A DNA stretch of 13,369 nucleotides, from positions 1-13,369 of the forward strand of contig RGQW01000025.1 in NCBI GenBank assembly GCA_010029945.1, in the 5' to 3' direction. Every line of letters begins with the position of its first letter. Position 1 is the first letter of the stretch. The notes under the pieces are model-generated. The model saw only the letters and a list, made by a program, of their open reading frames with translations. It was not told the origin of the DNA and did not search any database. The translations under genes and the position numbers were made by a program. The DNA comes from Actinomycetota bacterium. Lineage in GTDB: Bacteria > Actinomycetota > Actinomycetes > S36-B12. Below, piece by piece: positions 1 to 7,651 of this stretch.

Positions 1-1
1 G

Positions 2-1102
2 ACTCGTTCCGACGCCCTCGGCACCATCGCCGGTCTTCTGCTCGCTTTGGATGGCATTCACATCGTCCTGAGTCGCACGGCGCTACTGGATCTTGTTCTC
101 GGATTCTGGGTTCTCGCCGGATTCGGCTTGCTTCTCGTGGACCGCGACCGAACGCGACAACGCCTGGCTGACGATGTTCGCCGACACGGCGCGGATCGGG
201 TCGCCGCCGGTCTCGGTCCGTTTCTCGGCTGGCGGCCGTGGCGCATCGCCGCGATCGTCACGTTCGGGCTGGCCTGCGGCACCAAGTGGTCGGGGGTCTG
301 GTTTCTCGCAGCGTTCATGGCGATGTCGCTGGTCTGGGATGCGCTGGCGCGACGGGCGATCGGGGTGGACCACCCGTGGTCCGCGGCCTTCGCACGCGAT
401 CTTCCCCTCGCGGCCGCCTCGACTCTGGTCATCGGCATCGGGGTCTACCTGCTCACCTGGACGGGCTGGTTCGCAACCGGCACCGGGTGGAGCCGGACTT
501 GGGCAGCCGGTCAAGGGGCCTCTGTCGTACCCGATCCGCTTCGATCCCTGTGGCATTACCACTCGGAGATGTGGAATTTCCACACGAACCTCGACGCCGA
601 ACACAACTACGCCAGCAGTCCGCTGTCGTGGCCGTTCATGACCCGACCGACCTCGTTCTACTACGAATCACCGGACGGGTGCGGCGCTGATAGTTGCTCG
701 TCCACCGTGCTCGCCGTCGGAAATCCGGTCATTTGGTGGGCTGCCGTGCTAGCTGTTCCGTATCAACTATGGCGGTGGATAGCCGCGAAGGATTGGCGCT
801 CCGGTGCCGTGATCGTCGGTATTGCTGCCGGCTGGTTGCCGTGGATGCTCTACCTCGACCGCACGATCTTCACGTTCTACACGGTCGTGTACGTGCCTTT
901 CGTGGTGATGGCGGTGACACTCACCCTCGGGGCCATCGCGCGGGGGCTGCGGAACAAGCCGCGCTGGGTGCCAGCATTGCTGATTGGTGGTTACGTCCTC
1001 GCGGTGGTGCTGGCAGCGTGGTGGTTCTATCCGATCTGGTCGGCTGAAGTGATCACCTACGACGCCTGGCGGGCGCGCATGTGGCTGCCCACCTGGATCT
1101 AG
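2..1102 (+). CDS. pmt: Protein O-mannosyltransferase (GT39), 3' part only
   Basis: This is the C-terminal 366 residues of a Pmt-type dolichyl/polyprenyl-phosphate-mannose:protein mannosyltransferase, a multi-spanning membrane enzyme that transfers mannose to Ser/Thr of proteins being exported by Sec. The reading frame is open from base 2, so the 5' end lies outside the window; the first ATG at 47 is internal. Visible family features are the opening RSDALGTIAGLLLALDG segment, a TKWSG motif in a membrane region, the long extracytoplasmic loop with HYHSEMWNFHTNL and SPLSWPFMTRPTSFYY, at least five further hydrophobic helices, and the closing WLPTWI. M. tuberculosis Rv1002c, about 520 residues, is the expected full-length counterpart, so roughly 150 residues are missing. 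The stop TAG at 1100-1102 converges on the minus-strand block with only about 20 bases to the next possible stop. No clear terminator hairpin follows. Confidence 0.93.
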   Translation, partial: TRSDALGTIAGLLLALDGIHIVLSRTALLDLVLGFWVLAGFGLLLVDRDRTRQRLADDVRRHGADRVAAGLGPFLGWRPWRIAAIVTFGLACGTKWSGVWFLAAFMAMSLVWDALARRAIGVDHPWSAAFARDLPLAAASTLVIGIGVYLLTWTGWFATGTGWSRTWAAGQGASVVPDPLRSLWHYHSEMWNFHTNLDAEHNYASSPLSWPFMTRPTSFYYESPDGCGADSCSSTVLAVGNPVIWWAAVLAVPYQLWRWIAAKDWRSGAVIVGIAAGWLPWMLYLDRTIFTFYTVVYVPFVVMAVTLTLGAIARGLRNKPRWVPALLIGGYVLAVVLAAWWFYPIWSAEVITYDAWRARMWLPTWI

Positions 1103-1122
1103 CGCACACCGACTCGGTAGAT

Positions 1123-1269
1123 CTACGAGGGCGCGGACCGCTCACTTTCGACTTCCTTCTTTGCCCGCGGGCCACGAATCAAGGCGGCAGTCAGCGGTAC
1201 GGCGATTGCCGCGATGGCATTGACGACCGCCGAAATGAAGTGCAGCCGATTCAGGGAGAAGAGCCTCAC
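1123..1269 (-). CDS. Possible 48-aa single-span membrane protein downstream of tRNA-Ala
   Basis: Just 3' of the tRNA on the same strand, a GTG-started frame (1269 to TAG 1123-1125) encodes 48 residues. It has a short basic N-terminus (RLFSLNRLHF), one hydrophobic segment (ISAVVNAIAAIAVPLTAALI, about residues 12-31) and a charged tail (RGPRAKKEVESERSAPS). The layout resembles small actinobacterial membrane proteins, and the tail does not look like random antisense. Against it, there is no convincing Shine-Dalgarno, and the frame continues upstream through the tRNA with no stop, so the true start cannot be fixed. Any longer version would start with a translation of the tRNA itself, which is spurious. 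It would be transcribed with the tRNA or from within it. I do not recognise a family, and the gene could be chance. Confidence 0.3.
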   Translation of the reverse strand: MRLFSLNRLHFISAVVNAIAAIAVPLTAALIRGPRAKKEVESERSAPS

Positions 1270-1295
1270 GCAACAGGACTGAAGAAACGAAACAG

Positions 1296-1371
<76 letters not shown>

Positions 1372-1398
1372 GGAAAGCACGTAAGGCTAGCAGCAGGG

Positions 1399-2313
1399 TT
1401 ACTCGCCGGCTGCCCGTCGGGTTTCTTCGTACCCCAAGGTCGGCAGCTCGGCGGTGTCCTCGCTCGACGCCACGCCGTGCGGGGTCGACCGCAACTCGTA
1501 GCGGTCATCCTCGAGGTCGTCCACGGTGATGCGCGGACGGCGCATCGTGCGGGCGACTTCGACCATCGCCTGACCCGACCAGTCACGGTCCCGCTCGATG
1601 GGGCGACGCACGCGGGTGGCTCGGGGCGCGTTGACGTATGTGGGAAGCGTGGTAGGAACCGCGGACCACCCTTCCTCGCTTTGCTCTCCCTCCCAGGGAT
1701 CCCACGACAGAAAGTCGTCCATCGCCGCGGCCATTTGGGCGTCTCGAACGCGCTTGCTCGTCGGACGGGCCCCTCGGGAACGGGGATAGGCAACGTCGGC
1801 AACACGGTCGGCGTACGCGACTTCCCGGTAGTCATCCTGGAAGTCGCTCTCGAGCTCGTCGTCGTATTCGTCGTCGTACTCATCGATTCCGTACTCGAGT
1901 GACTCATCGTCAGCCATCGAGCGGCGATCCGCCCCGGCCGAGCGCCGAGAGGACGCCATCGACGCGGCAATAACGTAGGTGAGCACCACGACAGCAAGGA
2001 CAATCGGTGCCAAACGCGGGACGAGCCCGACCACGGCCAAGGCGAGCACCACTGCCAGAGCAGCGCTGAGGATGCCCATCACTACGGCCCGACGCTTGGC
2101 TGCTGCTTCCTGCGCCGGGGAGGTGGGCCGGCCCGGTGACGATCCACGGCGAGCCGACCGTCCCGACTTCTCGTTCTTACCGAGGGACTTCATCGCGGAG
2201 GAGAAGCGCGCGGTCGACCGGACTTCGCTGATCTGGTCGTGACGACGCAGCCATATCGGAATCAATACGGCAGCCCACAGGGCGATGATCACCACGTAGA
2301 TCAAGCCCGTCAC
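1399..2313 (-). CDS. SepX/GlpR-type divisome membrane protein (Rv0996-like)
   Basis: The 304-residue protein matches the actinobacterial family called SepX in Streptomyces and GlpR in corynebacteria. These membrane proteins join the FtsZ division machinery, and GlpR is the receptor of the gephyrin-like protein Glp. The N-terminal helix and following basic segment (GLIYVVIIALWAAVLIPIWL, then RRHDQISEVRSTARFSSAM, residues 3-41) are characteristic. Two more helices span about 76-98 and 101-120. A very acidic, Tyr-rich linker follows (about 134-168). A conserved C-terminal patch WSAVPTTLPTYVNAP (216-230) is typical of the family. Gene order after galU and rimJ agrees. The start is GTG 2311-2313 with no Shine-Dalgarno; a TAGCGT lies eight bases upstream, so a leaderless transcript is possible. 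The gene for Glp is missing from its usual place in this cluster. Partnership with any Glp encoded elsewhere is inference. Confidence 0.83.
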   Translation of the reverse strand: MTGLIYVVIIALWAAVLIPIWLRRHDQISEVRSTARFSSAMKSLGKNEKSGRSARRGSSPGRPTSPAQEAAAKRRAVVMGILSAALAVVLALAVVGLVPRLAPIVLAVVVLTYVIAASMASSRRSAGADRRSMADDESLEYGIDEYDDEYDDELESDFQDDYREVAYADRVADVAYPRSRGARPTSKRVRDAQMAAAMDDFLSWDPWEGEQSEEGWSAVPTTLPTYVNAPRATRVRRPIERDRDWSGQAMVEVARTMRRPRITVDDLEDDRYELRSTPHGVASSEDTAELPTLGYEETRRAAGE

Positions 2314-2400
2314 AAATGCACACGCTAGGCGTTATGGGGCTGATGTTGCGGGAGGTGTGAACCTTCGCGCCCGCGCGTGTCGCGCCGATATTCGCCGTGC
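2314..2400 (-). promoter_or_regulatory. rimJ-sepX intergenic region with possible leaderless promoter
   Basis: These 87 bases separate rimJ from the sepX/glpR-like gene. On the minus strand a TAGCGT hexamer (2322-2327) fits the actinobacterial TANNNT -10 and ends eight bases before the GTG start. No good -35 is seen. The gap is wide compared with the 2-base galU-rimJ junction, which suggests that the divisome gene has its own promoter. Confidence 0.35.
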
Positions 2401-2408
2401 CTACGGCG
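2393..2408 (-). terminator. Hairpin overlapping the rimJ stop codon
   Basis: CGCCGT (2393-2398) and ACGGCG (2403-2408) form a perfect 6-bp stem with a 4-base loop, and the rimJ stop TAG spans the loop. There is no T-run after it on the minus strand, so it would be a tail-less hairpin of the kind often proposed in actinobacteria. It may end the galU-rimJ transcript or be fortuitous. Confidence 0.3.
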
Positions 2409-3036
2409 TTGTTGGGTGCGTGTCGTGACGCACAGCGTCACGCAGTCGAGCCACGACCCCTCCGGGAACATCGCCCGCGAACAGGACGTAGGTCACGTGA
2501 TCGCGCCAGTCTCCGTTGATATGCAGATACTTCTCACGGAAGCCTTCCTCGCGGTAACCCACCTTCTCGGCAACCGCACGCGAGGAGGTGTTTTCGGGGC
2601 GAATGTTCAACTCCATCCGGTGCAGGCGGAGCACATCAAACGCGTAATCGGTGGCCATCGCCACACCCATCGAGGTGACGCCTCTGCCGGCAAACTCCTG
2701 GTCGATCCAATAGCCGATGTAGGCGCTGCGCAGCGAGCCGTACGCGATTCCGCCCATCGTTATCTGCCCCACCAGCCGTCCGCGAAACTCCGTTGCCCAC
2801 GGCAACACTCGACCTTCGCGCGCTTCGGCCCGAAGCCGCCGCGTCATCGCATGGAAACTCGGCGGAACCTCTCCGGCGCGAACTCCTTCGTCGGGAACCG
2901 TCGCGTCCCAGGGTCCAAGCCAGGCTTGATTGCGTCGTCGAACTTCTTGCCAGGCCCTGGCGTCACTCGCCTTCAGAGGGCGCAACCGAACGTCACCCTC
3001 ATTCAAGGTCGGTGCCACGTCCGATCGCCACGACAT
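2401..3036 (-). CDS. rimJ: GNAT N-acetyltransferase, RimJ/RimL type
   Basis: The 211-residue protein belongs to the RimJ/RimL branch of acetyl-CoA-dependent N-acetyltransferases, which acetylate protein N-termini. The actual substrate here is unknown. The typical N-terminus (VRLRPLKASDARAW, about 16-29) is followed by the AWLGPWDAT segment, the strand GYWIDQEFAGRGV (108-120) that carries the acetyl-CoA loop, and the C-terminal ELNIRPENTSSRAVAEKVGY block (142-161) with the conserved Asn and Ser of the family. I chose ATG 3034-3036 because it lies two bases after the galU stop and has an AGGAG ribosome-binding site eight bases upstream inside galU. An upstream in-frame start at 3063 would overlap galU without a better site. 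It is translationally coupled to galU, as in M. tuberculosis apart from the missing moeA1. Confidence 0.9.
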   Translation of the reverse strand: MSWRSDVAPTLNEGDVRLRPLKASDARAWQEVRRRNQAWLGPWDATVPDEGVRAGEVPPSFHAMTRRLRAEAREGRVLPWATEFRGRLVGQITMGGIAYGSLRSAYIGYWIDQEFAGRGVTSMGVAMATDYAFDVLRLHRMELNIRPENTSSRAVAEKVGYREEGFREKYLHINGDWRDHVTYVLFAGDVPGGVVARLRDAVRHDTHPTTP

Positions 3037-3038
3037 AG

Positions 3039-3923
3039 CTAGAACTCCTGCTCGGAGATCCACTCGCGTAGGTCGTCTCCGATGTCATCCCGCTCCGTTG
3101 CGAGCTGAATGACCGCCTTGAGGTAGCTGAGCTTGTCTCCGGTGTCGTATCGACGACCATCGAAGACGACTCCGTGCACACCCCCGCCCTCGCTGGCGGG
3201 ACGACGAGCCAACTCCACGAGCGCATCGGTGAGTTGGATTTCGCCACCACGCCCCGGTGCGGTGTTGTGGAGAATCTCGAACACCGCGGGGTCGAGGACG
3301 TAGCGGCCGATGATCGCGTAGTCGCTCGGCGCCTCGTCAACGGACGGCTTTTCGATGAGATCGGTCACTTCGACGACGTCATCGCTGTCGGTATCTGACA
3401 CCGCGACGCATCCGTAGAGCGAGATGTCGTCGTGCGGGACGGACATCAAACACAGCACCGAACCGCCGAACCTTTCGCGCACCTCGATCATGCGCGGCAC
3501 GATCGGATCGCGCTCGTCGATCAAGTCGTCACCGAGCAAGACAGCGAATGGTTGATCACCGACGTGATGCTCCGCCATCAGGACCGCATGTCCAAGGCCG
3601 AGCGCTTGTCCCTGCCGCACGTAGTGGATGTGGGCGAGATCGTTGGACTCCTGCGCGAGCGCAAGCCGCTCGTTGTCGTTCTTCGCCGCAAGCGCGGCCT
3701 CCAACTCGATGTTCTTATCAAAGTGGTCTTCCAACGCACGCTTGCCGCGGCTGGTGATGAACAGCAGGTCATCGAGCCCGGCGGCAACGGCCTCTTCGAC
3801 GACGAACTGGATCGCTGGCTTGTCGACGATGGGCAGCATTTCCTTCGGCATCGCTTTCGTTGCGGGCAGGAACCGGGTTCCCAGCCCCGCCGCGGGGATG
3901 ACCGCAGCCGTGACGCCTGTCAT
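3039..3923 (-). CDS. galU: UTP--glucose-1-phosphate uridylyltransferase
   Basis: GalU makes UDP-glucose from UTP and glucose-1-phosphate, feeding glycogen, trehalose, glycolipid and cell-wall polysaccharide synthesis in the cytoplasm. The 294-residue product has the nucleotide-binding signature AAGLGTRFLPATKAMPKEML (11-30), the metal-binding GDD (131-133), the IEKPSVDEAPSDYAIIGRYV block (190-209), GEIQLTDAL (227-235) and RYDTGDKLSYLKA (258-270), all in the expected order and at normal length. The ATG at 3921-3923 is preferred because homologues begin a few residues before AAVIPAAGLGTR; a TTG at 3977 would add 18 unsupported residues. A TAGTCT hexamer (3932-3937 minus) ends eight bases before this ATG and may be the -10 of a near-leaderless promoter. 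It is divergent from the cyclo-ligase gene, and its stop is two bases from rimJ. Confidence 0.95.
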   Translation of the reverse strand: MTGVTAAVIPAAGLGTRFLPATKAMPKEMLPIVDKPAIQFVVEEAVAAGLDDLLFITSRGKRALEDHFDKNIELEAALAAKNDNERLALAQESNDLAHIHYVRQGQALGLGHAVLMAEHHVGDQPFAVLLGDDLIDERDPIVPRMIEVRERFGGSVLCLMSVPHDDISLYGCVAVSDTDSDDVVEVTDLIEKPSVDEAPSDYAIIGRYVLDPAVFEILHNTAPGRGGEIQLTDALVELARRPASEGGGVHGVVFDGRRYDTGDKLSYLKAVIQLATERDDIGDDLREWISEQEF

Positions 3924-4028
3924 GGGGCCTGAGACTACGCGGTCTACCCCCTGTCCGACGAACCTCTCGGCCGTCAAGGCGGATCGCCATTACCTCCCTA
4001 TGGCCGCCGCGTGCGGCACAGTGAGGCT
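3924..4028. promoter_or_regulatory. Divergent galU / cyclo-ligase promoter region
   Basis: These 105 bases separate two divergent starts and should hold both promoters. On the minus strand TAGTCT (3932-3937) is a reasonable -10 for galU. On the plus strand TATGGC (3999-4004) ends six bases before an alternative GTG (4011) of the cyclo-ligase, a weak -10 match. No operator-like repeat or riboswitch fold was recognised. Confidence 0.35.
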
Positions 4029-4613
4029 ATGGACGCGGTGTCGGGCAAGGCCAACCTGCGACGACAGGTGCGCCATCAGCGGCAGAACCGGAACGCTGGT
4101 GCTGATGAATCGACGCGTATCAGCGAACACATCATGGATCTGGAAGACGTGCGATCGGCGTGCGATCGCCAGGAAGTGATCGCCTGCTATCTCGCGCGAG
4201 ACGATGAGCCACCGACGCGGGACGTGATCAATGACGTGCGGCGGGCCGGCGGCAGGGTGGTGTTACCGCGGATCAGCGATGACGACCTCGTGTGGGTCGA
4301 GATGACCGACAACACGCGCACGGTCACCAACACGTGGGGTATCGATGAACCGCAAGGCCCCCCGATTTCCACACCGCCGGCCGTGTGGATCATTCCGGCC
4401 TTAGCGGTCGATGCCGACGGCTATCGACTCGGTCAAGGTGGCGGGTTCTACGACCGAACTCTTGCCCAGCGTCCGTCAGACGACAACGCCCTGGTGATCG
4501 CCGTGATCTTCGAAGACGAGTCGGTTATGCACGTCCCGCACGAGGCCCACGATCAACGAGTAGACGTCGTCGTGACGCCGGAGCGTGTGCGCTGGCTATC
4601 GATGCCGGACTAG
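4029..4613 (+). CDS. 5-formyltetrahydrofolate cyclo-ligase family protein
   Basis: The enzyme converts 5-formyl-THF to 5,10-methenyl-THF with ATP, returning the storage folate to one-carbon metabolism in the cytoplasm. The 194-residue protein shows the N-terminal Lys-containing helix (GKANLRRQVRHQRQ), the WGIDEP substrate loop (103-108), the diagnostic ATP-loop motif YRLGQGGGFYDR (132-143) and the C-terminal HDQRVDVVVTPE (174-185). ATG 4029-4031 is chosen because GAGG lies close upstream and the distance to the conserved Lys matches relatives. GTG 4011 is an alternative adding six residues. The gene is divergent from galU, as for Rv0992c and galU in M. tuberculosis. Its stop TAG (4611-4613) shares the palindrome CTAG with the stop of the convergent penicillin-acylase-like gene, so no room remains for a terminator. 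Confidence 0.92.
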   Translation: MDAVSGKANLRRQVRHQRQNRNAGADESTRISEHIMDLEDVRSACDRQEVIACYLARDDEPPTRDVINDVRRAGGRVVLPRISDDDLVWVEMTDNTRTVTNTWGIDEPQGPPISTPPAVWIIPALAVDADGYRLGQGGGFYDRTLAQRPSDDNALVIAVIFEDESVMHVPHEAHDQRVDVVVTPERVRWLSMPD

Positions 4614-7261
4614 TTCTCCTGGGGAATCAACGTCAGGACGTTGACGGCGTCTTCGCGGACGGCGTCGTCACTGAAAGCCCAGGGGAATTGGTCACCTACC
4701 AACCATTCGTCGATCTGATCGGCGTAGGTGCCGTTGTATGCGTGCCCGGAGTTTCCGGTCAGGTTGACCCAGGTGGACGCGTCGAAATTCGACAGATCGA
4801 TCACTTGACGCATGCTGGGAACCCACTCGACCTCGAAGCCCTGCGCGGGAGTCCAACCCGTTGCGTTGACCGCGGCCTCACTGCCGCCGGAATTGAAGGG
4901 GCCTCGGTTGAACAGCATTTCGATGGGGGCGATGCCGCTGGAACCCAGAGTCGCGTTCGTGAGGGTCAATTGGTGCAGGTCACCCCACCGCCACGCGCTC
5001 GGGTCGTCACCGAGTCGCTCTCGAAGCTCGTCGGCCGCTGCCTGCTGAGCAATCGCCAGCAGGCCATCGCGGTCCTCGGCAGCCGGTGTTGTCTTGTCGA
5101 TCCACCACACATTGGTGGGGTCGTCCCATAGGCGCTCGATAACCAACCAGAACCGATCGTTGCCACTGGATTCAACAATCTCGCCATCGGCTGCGGCATC
5201 GAACATTCGTGTCACCATCTGTGACCAGATGGCGTTGAAGTACGCAGCGGCAGCCGAGTCTGCCGTTTGCTGGTAGTCCCACTCCGCCAGAAGCGCTCGG
5301 GCGTCCTCGGTGCCCGACGGTGCCGGGGTCTCCAGCAGACGCGGGACGAGGAATTCGGCCAGCGCATTGTTGCTATCCATCTGGATGGCGCGCATTCGTT
5401 CGGCTGTCATCAACGCGCCACCGGCGGTGGACGATTCGATCAGATCAACGATGCGTTGACTGCGAGCACCGTACGACCAATCATCGGTCAGGAAGTAGGG
5501 GAACTCCTCGCCGATCACCGCCTGGTTGGCGGTCACGATCCACCCTTCGGGAGGGTCGATAACCGACGGCAGGGATTCGAAGGGGATGTAGCCATCCCAC
5601 CCGAGTTCACTGCTCCACCCGGGAACGGGCCACTTGCCGTCGTAGCCGCGGCGAATGGGAATCCGCCCGGGCGCTTGGTACCCGATGCGGCCGGACGTGT
5701 CGGCATAGAGCAGGTTCTGCGCCGGTACCGCGAGGTATCGCGCCGCCTCACGGAAGTCTTCCCACGACTGGGCCGTGTTCAGCGCGTCGAACGCGTCGAA
5801 CGTGGGCTGCGGCTGCAAAGCCGTCCACCGCAATGCGACCGCGTAGCGGGCAACTCCTCGAGCATCGTCTGTCTGCTGGCCGTCACTTTCCAGGTCGTCG
5901 CTTCGCGGGTCGTCACTCGCAACGTCAATCGCATTCGGAGCCGGTACCGGGCTGTCCCGTCCGACCTGGTCGTACTCCTCTATCTCGTCGATACCGGAGA
6001 TGATGGGCCCATCCGGCGTTGAGCGGATACGAATCGTCACCGGATCACTTCCCGCGACCTCGATGACTTCGGTGCGGATGTCCAACGGCCTCAGCTCGCC
6101 GTCGTAGAGGTAGGTGTCGCCGTCGAGTTGATGCAAGACGAGATCAGTGACGTCCGGTCCAAGGTTGGTGAACCCCCATGCGACGGCGGCGTTATGGCCG
6201 ATGAACACCCCGGGGAGTCCGGCCATCGTCCACCCGGTGACGTCGTAGTTGCATTCGTCGTCGATGTTTGTGCATCGCAGCGACGACTGGTACCACAAAC
6301 TGGGCATCGACGGCGCGAGGTGAGGATCATTGGCCAGCAGCGGGAGTCCGGTATCGGTCTTGGTGCCGGCAACGGCCCACGAGTTCGACCCGATGCCGGG
6401 GCCCGACGGGCCGAGCAACTCTTCCAAGGACGACACCACCGAGTCGACTGACGCGAACGCCTGCTGTGAGCCGACGAAGTCGAGGGCCCGACTTGCCGCT
6501 CGAGGTGAGTTGCCGGAATTCGTCGACGCGTCCTGGTCGAAGACGCCATCGACGACGGCGCCGACTTCGACGATGGGTCGATGGTCCGCGTACGGGTACT
6601 CGGGGAAGAGTTCCTCGGTCGCCTCGACGCCCATGCTCGCGCTCATCACGGCGCGATAGATCTCGTCATCCATATTTCCCCGCAAGTCCCACGCGAGCGC
6701 CTTCAACCACGCGACAGAGTCGGCCGCCTCCCACGGCTCCGGCTGGTAATCGGAGTTCTGGAGAGCGAGAACTGCATACTCCAGGCTCAATTCGGCTCCC
6801 CGCCTGTCGTCGAGGTAAGCGTTCACGCCATCGGCGTACGCCTGAAGAATGCGCAGCGATCGTTCGCTCAGCAGGTCGATTTCCTGCTCCGCAATGCGAC
6901 GCCACCCGAGTGTTCGCAAGAACGTGTCGGTCGGCACCTGCGATTCACCGAACATTTCCGATAGTCGCCCCGACGTGATGTGTCGTCGAACATCCATCTC
7001 CCAGAAACGGTCTTGGGCGTGGACGAATCCTTGCGCAAAGAACAAATCGTCGAGCGTCGATGCATAGATCGTGGGTATTCCTCGATCGTTGCGCAGTACC
7101 TCGACCTCGGATGCCAATCCAGAGAGGCGAAGGTCTCCACTGACCTGCGGGAACGAAGCGCGCACCGTATGCACGACGTAGCCGCCGATGCCCACAGCGA
7201 CCAACGCGATGATCAAAGCGACGACCCCGAGGACGCGGACCCATGGACGCACGTCTCGCAC
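4610..7261 (-). CDS. Penicillin acylase family (S45) Ntn hydrolase, membrane-anchored
   Basis: The 883-residue precursor belongs to the penicillin/aculeacin/acyl-homoserine-lactone acylase family, which cleaves amide-linked acyl groups after autocatalytic maturation. One hydrophobic segment (about 9-30) after a basic N-terminus acts as a signal anchor and places the enzyme outside the membrane. The alpha-chain part has VEVLRNDRGIPTIYA (53-67) and AQGFVHAQDRFWEMD (76-90). The spacer ends at GSNSWAV; Ser292 becomes the N-terminal nucleophile of the beta chain. GHNAAVAWGFTNLGPDVTDL (355-374), the likely oxyanion Asn579 in VTANQAV, and WVNLTGNSGHAYNGTYADQ near the end are all family-typical. An Asp/Ser-rich insertion lies at about 443-468. 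The start is GTG 7259-7261 with GAGGT just upstream, ten bases after crcB, so it is probably the last gene of that operon. The substrate cannot be deduced; a beta-lactam, lactone or peptide amide is possible. Confidence 0.93.
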   Translation of the reverse strand: MRDVRPWVRVLGVVALIIALVAVGIGGYVVHTVRASFPQVSGDLRLSGLASEVEVLRNDRGIPTIYASTLDDLFFAQGFVHAQDRFWEMDVRRHITSGRLSEMFGESQVPTDTFLRTLGWRRIAEQEIDLLSERSLRILQAYADGVNAYLDDRRGAELSLEYAVLALQNSDYQPEPWEAADSVAWLKALAWDLRGNMDDEIYRAVMSASMGVEATEELFPEYPYADHRPIVEVGAVVDGVFDQDASTNSGNSPRAASRALDFVGSQQAFASVDSVVSSLEELLGPSGPGIGSNSWAVAGTKTDTGLPLLANDPHLAPSMPSLWYQSSLRCTNIDDECNYDVTGWTMAGLPGVFIGHNAAVAWGFTNLGPDVTDLVLHQLDGDTYLYDGELRPLDIRTEVIEVAGSDPVTIRIRSTPDGPIISGIDEIEEYDQVGRDSPVPAPNAIDVASDDPRSDDLESDGQQTDDARGVARYAVALRWTALQPQPTFDAFDALNTAQSWEDFREAARYLAVPAQNLLYADTSGRIGYQAPGRIPIRRGYDGKWPVPGWSSELGWDGYIPFESLPSVIDPPEGWIVTANQAVIGEEFPYFLTDDWSYGARSQRIVDLIESSTAGGALMTAERMRAIQMDSNNALAEFLVPRLLETPAPSGTEDARALLAEWDYQQTADSAAAAYFNAIWSQMVTRMFDAAADGEIVESSGNDRFWLVIERLWDDPTNVWWIDKTTPAAEDRDGLLAIAQQAAADELRERLGDDPSAWRWGDLHQLTLTNATLGSSGIAPIEMLFNRGPFNSGGSEAAVNATGWTPAQGFEVEWVPSMRQVIDLSNFDASTWVNLTGNSGHAYNGTYADQIDEWLVGDQFPWAFSDDAVREDAVNVLTLIPQEN

Positions 7262-7270
7262 CGTACCTCG

Positions 7271-7651
7271 TTAGGTGCCGGTCACGGCGCGAGTTACCGC
7301 CACCGCGATGCCACACGCGCCGATGCAGGCGATCGGCATCACGATGATGGCCGCCCAGGCACTGGATCGCTTCTCACTCCACACACGATTGACGAACAGC
7401 GCATAGCTCGAATACGTGGTGAGGGCGCCGCACGCCCCCGTTGCCAGCAGCGCACGCATGGGGCCTTCGAGGCTGACGTAGGCGATGCCGATGACGAACG
7501 ATCCGATCGCATTGACGACGAGCAAGCCCCACGGGAAGAACCCGTACCCGCGCTCCTGAGCTGCGCGGGAGATCCGACTGTCGATCAGGTAGCGCGTCGG
7601 TGCACCGATCGCTCCACCAAGAGCGACGGCGAGCGCGAGGGACCACGTCAT
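7271..7651 (-). CDS. crcB: Fluoride channel CrcB/Fluc, second subunit
   Basis: A 126-residue, four-helix membrane protein of the Fluc/CrcB family, which lets fluoride leave the cell as a dual-topology dimer. It shows LGGAIGAPTRYLID (11-24), WGLLVVNAIGSFVIG (41-55) with the pore Asn47, and GACGALTTYSSYA (72-84), the conserved TM3 break that binds the central sodium ion. Its ATG overlaps the upstream crcB stop by four bases (ATGA), and AGGAG is found seven bases before the start, so the two are translationally coupled. Adjacent pairs usually form heterodimers with the two subunits inserted in opposite orientation; that is inferred here from gene pairing. The next gene downstream is the penicillin-acylase-like hydrolase. 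Confidence 0.94.
   Translation of the reverse strand: MTWSLALAVALGGAIGAPTRYLIDSRISRAAQERGYGFFPWGLLVVNAIGSFVIGIAYVSLEGPMRALLATGACGALTTYSSYALFVNRVWSEKRSSAWAAIIVMPIACIGACGIAVAVTRAVTGT

Noticed and set aside
1117..1126. Ten-base palindrome GTAGATCTAC between pmt and the small frame
   Set aside because: There is no loop, T-tract or second copy, so it is neither a convincing terminator nor an operator.
3769..3990. ATG-started minus-strand frame with AGGGAGGT just upstream, overlapping the 5' end of galU
   Set aside because: The ribosome-binding site is only one base from the ATG, the frame is out of register with galU, and the Arg/Gly-rich product resembles a GC-rich shadow frame. A leader peptide cannot be fully excluded.
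5267..6022. 251-codon plus-strand frame inside the acylase gene
   Set aside because: It is antisense to well-conserved acylase motifs and has no recognisable domain; long antisense frames are expected in GC-rich coding DNA.
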